A DNA stretch of 32,874 bases from Alphaproteobacteria bacterium (GTDB lineage Bacteria > Pseudomonadota > Alphaproteobacteria > UBA9219 > RGZA01). The stretch is taken from positions 1-32,874 of the forward strand of contig JANRLI010000001.1 of the NCBI GenBank assembly GCA_033762625.1, written 5' to 3'. This document shows, piece after piece, positions 31,012 to 32,874 of the stretch. The notes beneath the pieces were generated by a model. The model saw only the letters and a list, made by a program, of their open reading frames with translations. It was not told the DNA's origin and did no database searches. The position numbers were made by a program, and so were the translations under genes. The first letter of the stretch is position 1. Each line of letters starts with the position of its first letter.

Positions 31012-32010
31012 TCATTCTCCTTTTGTGTCAGAGCGTTCAGAGTCTTCACAAATGATTCCAGTTTGTGATTCCGTATGGGTGCTTTCGGTAATTTTTTCAG
31101 CAACACGCAACCGCGCGGAAGCCGCACGGGGATTGCGTGAAATCTCTTCTTCAGTTGGCCCGACAGGTTTTGCAGTTAAGACTCGCAAGCCCGGTTTCGA
31201 CTCGTTCACCGGCATCGGCAAGTGACGCGATACGTTGAATTTACCAGCGCTGCGTTCACGCATAAAATTCTTCACAATGCGGTCTTCAATCGAATGGAAT
31301 GAAACCACCACCAGCAATCCGCCTTTTTTCAAAATCTTTTCAGCGGCGGTTAATCCGTTGCTCAGCTCGTCCAATTCCTGATTTACATAGATGCGCAAAG
31401 CCTGGAAGCTGCGCGTTGCGGGGTCTAGCCCATCCTTGGCAAAAGGTACAACCGCGCGGATGATGGTGGCCAATTGGCCCGTACGGGTAATCGGCTTTTC
31501 CATGCGCGCATCTACAATCGCTTTTGCTACCCGGCGCGCAAAGCGTTCTTCGCCAAAATTAAAAACAATGTCAGCCAGTTCTTTTTCAGGAAGGGTGTTC
31601 ACAGCGTCCGCAGCGGTTTGGCCGTCCTGACCCATGCGCATATCCAGCGGCCCATCATGGCGGAACGAAAAGCCGCGCTCCGCATCATCAAACTGCGGTG
31701 ATGAAACGCCAATATCCAGAACCACACCGTCCACTTCGCCAACCCCTTTGTCGGCAAGCAACGTATCCATATCGCCAAATCGACCATGCACCATCTGCAA
31801 ACGGCCATCAAAATCCTTCTGCAACGCTTCGCCTGCCGCAATTGCCGTTGCATCTCTATCAATGCCGTAAACACGGGTGTTTTCGGTATCCAGTATCGCT
31901 TTGCTATATCCGCCACGGCCAAAGGTTCCGTCCACATAAACGCCATTTGCTTTTGGCTTCAGCCATTGCAGAACTTCCTTCAGCATCACGGGGATATGAC
32001 TAAAGCTCAT
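31012..32010 (-). CDS. rsmH: 16S rRNA (cytosine-1402-N4)-methyltransferase RsmH (MraW)
   Basis: SAM-dependent methylation of C1402 in the decoding centre of 16S rRNA. The 332-residue product opens with HIPVMLKEVLQWLKPK (5-20) and the SAM motif VDGTFGRGGYSKAIL (26-40), followed by YGIDRDATA, LDIGVSSPQFDDAERGFSFR, GPLDMRM, TFNFGEERFAR-type spacing (VFNFGEERFAR) and SFHSIEDRIVK. The Ser/Thr/Glu-rich tail from about 310 is variable. It overlaps mraZ upstream and ends next to ftsL, 4 bp past its first in-frame ATG. Confidence 0.97.
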   Translation of the reverse strand: MSFSHIPVMLKEVLQWLKPKANGVYVDGTFGRGGYSKAILDTENTRVYGIDRDATAIAAGEALQKDFDGRLQMVHGRFGDMDTLLADKGVGEVDGVVLDIGVSSPQFDDAERGFSFRHDGPLDMRMGQDGQTAADAVNTLPEKELADIVFNFGEERFARRVAKAIVDARMEKPITRTGQLATIIRAVVPFAKDGLDPATRSFQALRIYVNQELDELSNGLTAAEKILKKGGLLVVVSFHSIEDRIVKNFMRERSAGKFNVSRHLPMPVNESKPGLRVLTAKPVGPTEEEISRNPRAASARLRVAEKITESTHTESQTGIICEDSERSDTKGE

Positions 32011-32489
32011 CCTTCGCCCCCGCTTAAGGCCGATGCATCGGCAATAATTTTGGAAAGCGAAATATTGTGTGAACGCACTGCATCGCGTGCCTTATTTTCA
32101 AATACCTTGAATTTCTTCGGGTTCCAGATTTGAAAGGTACGCCGTCTGCCAACAAATGCTGCTTCATCATCAATGCCAACGGCTTCCATAAAATGTTCGG
32201 GGATAATGATGCGGCCATCGGCATCAATGGCGCATTGAACCGAACCGCCGAAAATCGTCGTTTCAATCAGCTCATACATCTCTGGGGTCAGGGAAAGACG
32301 TTCCAGCGATTGAGAAAGAATATCGAGATGTTTGAGAGAGCACGCATCCAGCGCATCCACCTGCAAGGAACGGAAAATCACAATCCCGTGATGAACATCG
32401 TCCCCTAATGCAGCGCGAAATGTCGAAGGCACAGAAACGCGGCCTTTTTTATCGACTTTGTTGATGCTGGTGGAAAGGAATAGGGACAT
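32007..32489 (-). CDS. mraZ: Transcriptional regulator MraZ
   Basis: AbrB-like DNA-binding protein that in E. coli represses its own dcw promoter. The 160-residue protein has two MraZ half-domains, each with the diagnostic DxxxR: DKKGR at 13-17 and DADGR at 89-93. Each is followed by a VSVP or IIIP strand. It is first in the operon; its stop overlaps rsmH by 4 bp. The leader holds a candidate promoter with 10-bp spaced TGG repeats that may be its operator. The ATG at 32489 lacks a clear Shine-Dalgarno (only CCTTAGAT before it). Confidence 0.96.
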   Translation of the reverse strand: MSLFLSTSINKVDKKGRVSVPSTFRAALGDDVHHGIVIFRSLQVDALDACSLKHLDILSQSLERLSLTPEMYELIETTIFGGSVQCAIDADGRIIIPEHFMEAVGIDDEAAFVGRRRTFQIWNPKKFKVFENKARDAVRSHNISLSKIIADASALSGGEG

Positions 32490-32507
32490 ATCTAAGGATG
32501 CGCGTGT

Positions 32508-32522
32508 TTAAACTATGCTTAA
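32508..32522. promoter_or_regulatory. CtrA-type binding site
   Basis: TTAA-ACTATGC-TTAA matches the full CtrA consensus TTAA-N7-TTAA exactly and lies 19-33 bp in front of the mraZ ATG, downstream of the candidate promoter. CtrA is the cell-cycle response regulator of alphaproteobacteria. A chance match is possible in AT-rich DNA. Confidence 0.5.
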
Positions 32523-32549
32523 TTTTTATGCAGTAAAAACGAATAACTC

Positions 32550-32558
32550 TGTGGATAA
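32550..32558 (-). promoter_or_regulatory. Perfect DnaA box
   Basis: The minus strand reads TTATCCACA, identical to the high-affinity consensus. A second, one-mismatch copy, TTATCAACA, lies on the plus strand at 32606-32614, so the two flank the candidate promoter in opposite orientation. Confidence 0.6.
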
Positions 32559-32605
32559 GTTGGATCGTTTCTGGGTCCTTATGGTATAACATGGAATTTT
32601 ATGGG
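32552..32605 (+). repeat. TGG repeats with 10-bp period; candidate MraZ operator
   Basis: TGG occurs at 32552, 32561, 32572, 32582, 32592 and 32602, the last four exactly 10 bp apart and preceded by A or C (CTGGG, ATGGT, ATGGA, ATGGG). E. coli MraZ binds TGGGN direct repeats separated by 5 bp, the same 10-bp period. Here the repeats read on the strand opposite to mraZ. Confidence 0.45.
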
Positions 32606-32613
32606 TTATCAAC
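32584..32613 (-). promoter_or_regulatory. Candidate sigma-70-type promoter of mraZ
   Basis: On the minus strand TTGATA (-35, 32608-32613) is followed after 18 bp by TTATAC (-10, 32584-32589), placing the start of transcription about 90 bp before the mraZ ATG. It is interleaved with the TGG repeats, as expected for an autorepressed promoter. Confidence 0.4.
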
Positions 32614-32703
32614 AGCTAATTTGGACTTTTAACCAAATAAATAACTGATTCTAAAGGGTTTTATGTTCTTTATTTGTTCTTTATGGTGACAAAATCCAGC
32701 ATT

Positions 32704-32724
32704 TCGAGTGGTTTTCACACTCGA
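32704..32724. repeat. Stem-loop in the mraZ upstream region
   Basis: TCGAGTG and CACTCGA form a perfect 7-bp stem around a 7-nt loop. No T-run follows on either strand, so a terminator role is doubtful. It may mark the end of a gene beyond the window. Confidence 0.45.
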
Positions 32725-32874
32725 CAATAAATAACAAAATATGGGGCTAATTAAGTGGTTGCGCGTGCTCCTGCACTGACACCGCTTTTGGTGACACCCA
32801 ACTTATACCATTTAGTTGGACGCCAACAGGTGCTTTCGAGACCATGCTTGATGCAATCCAGACGATGGTTATAG

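Larger units (their letters stand above)
32490..32874. other. Gene-free AT-rich control region upstream of mraZ
   Basis: 385 bp to the window edge with no convincing gene. From the mraZ end: a CtrA-type site (32508-32522), a DnaA box (32550-32558), TGG repeats and promoter elements (32552-32613), an AT-rich stretch (32621-32700) and a 7-bp stem-loop (32704-32724). Beyond 32750 short frames stay open on both strands to the edge, including 40 sense codons on the minus strand (32873 to a TAA at 32751); none is recognisable. Confidence 0.6.

Noticed and set aside
32540-32700. Replication origin next to mraZ
   Set aside because: One perfect and one near DnaA box plus an AT-rich stretch are too few for an origin, and no dnaA, dnaN, hemE or parAB genes are nearby; transcriptional control is the simpler reading.

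Overview
The window is a chromosomal segment of an alphaproteobacterium carrying almost the whole division and cell wall (dcw) cluster, read on the minus strand from mraZ near the right edge leftwards. Evidence for the assignment is gene content and order: mraZ-rsmH-ftsL-ftsI-murE-murF-mraY-murD-ftsW-murG-murC-murB-ddl-ftsQ-ftsA, then ftsZ-lpxC-bamD-recN-ligA. The lpxC-bamD-recN-ligA tail after ftsZ is an alphaproteobacterial arrangement. FtsZ has a long Q/P-rich linker, MurE has the meso-diaminopimelate motif DNPR, and a CtrA-type TTAA-N7-TTAA site precedes mraZ. Base composition looks moderate (a little under 50% G+C by eye). Genus cannot be read from this sequence; a lineage outside the classic high-GC Caulobacter/Rhizobium groups is an inference.

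Layout. 1-216: start of an unidentified minus-strand gene cut by the window edge. 289-7333, plus strand: lipB (lipoate), a GGDEF diguanylate cyclase, a UvrD/PcrA helicase, prmA (L11 methyltransferase) and a long Xaa-Pro aminopeptidase; the last three are tightly spaced. 7342-13136, minus strand: ligA, recN, bamD and lpxC in transcription order lpxC-bamD-recN-ligA. 13325-14974: ftsZ, closed by a clear intrinsic terminator. 15224-15544, plus strand: a small conserved-looking gene of unknown function, inserted against the direction of the cluster between ftsZ and ftsA, with a strong Shine-Dalgarno and a sigma-54-like -24/-12 element. 15541-32489: fifteen dcw genes with 4-bp overlaps or gaps of at most 26 bp, almost certainly one operon. 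32490-32874: the mraZ control region, with a candidate promoter, a ladder of TGG repeats at about 10-bp period, a perfect DnaA box and a CtrA-type site.

The genes form a coherent programme: UDP-MurNAc-pentapeptide synthesis (MurB, C, D, E, F, Ddl), lipid I/II (MraY, MurG), septal polymerisation and cross-linking (FtsW, FtsI), divisome assembly (FtsZ, A, Q, L), outer-membrane assembly (LpxC, BamD), and DNA repair/ligation (RecN, LigA, UvrD).

The most novel points are the small plus-strand gene with its sigma-54-like promoter, the composite mraZ control region, and a perfect inverted repeat covering the annotated start of uvrD. No mobile element, CRISPR array, tRNA or rRNA was seen. All calls come from reading the sequence; no searches were run.
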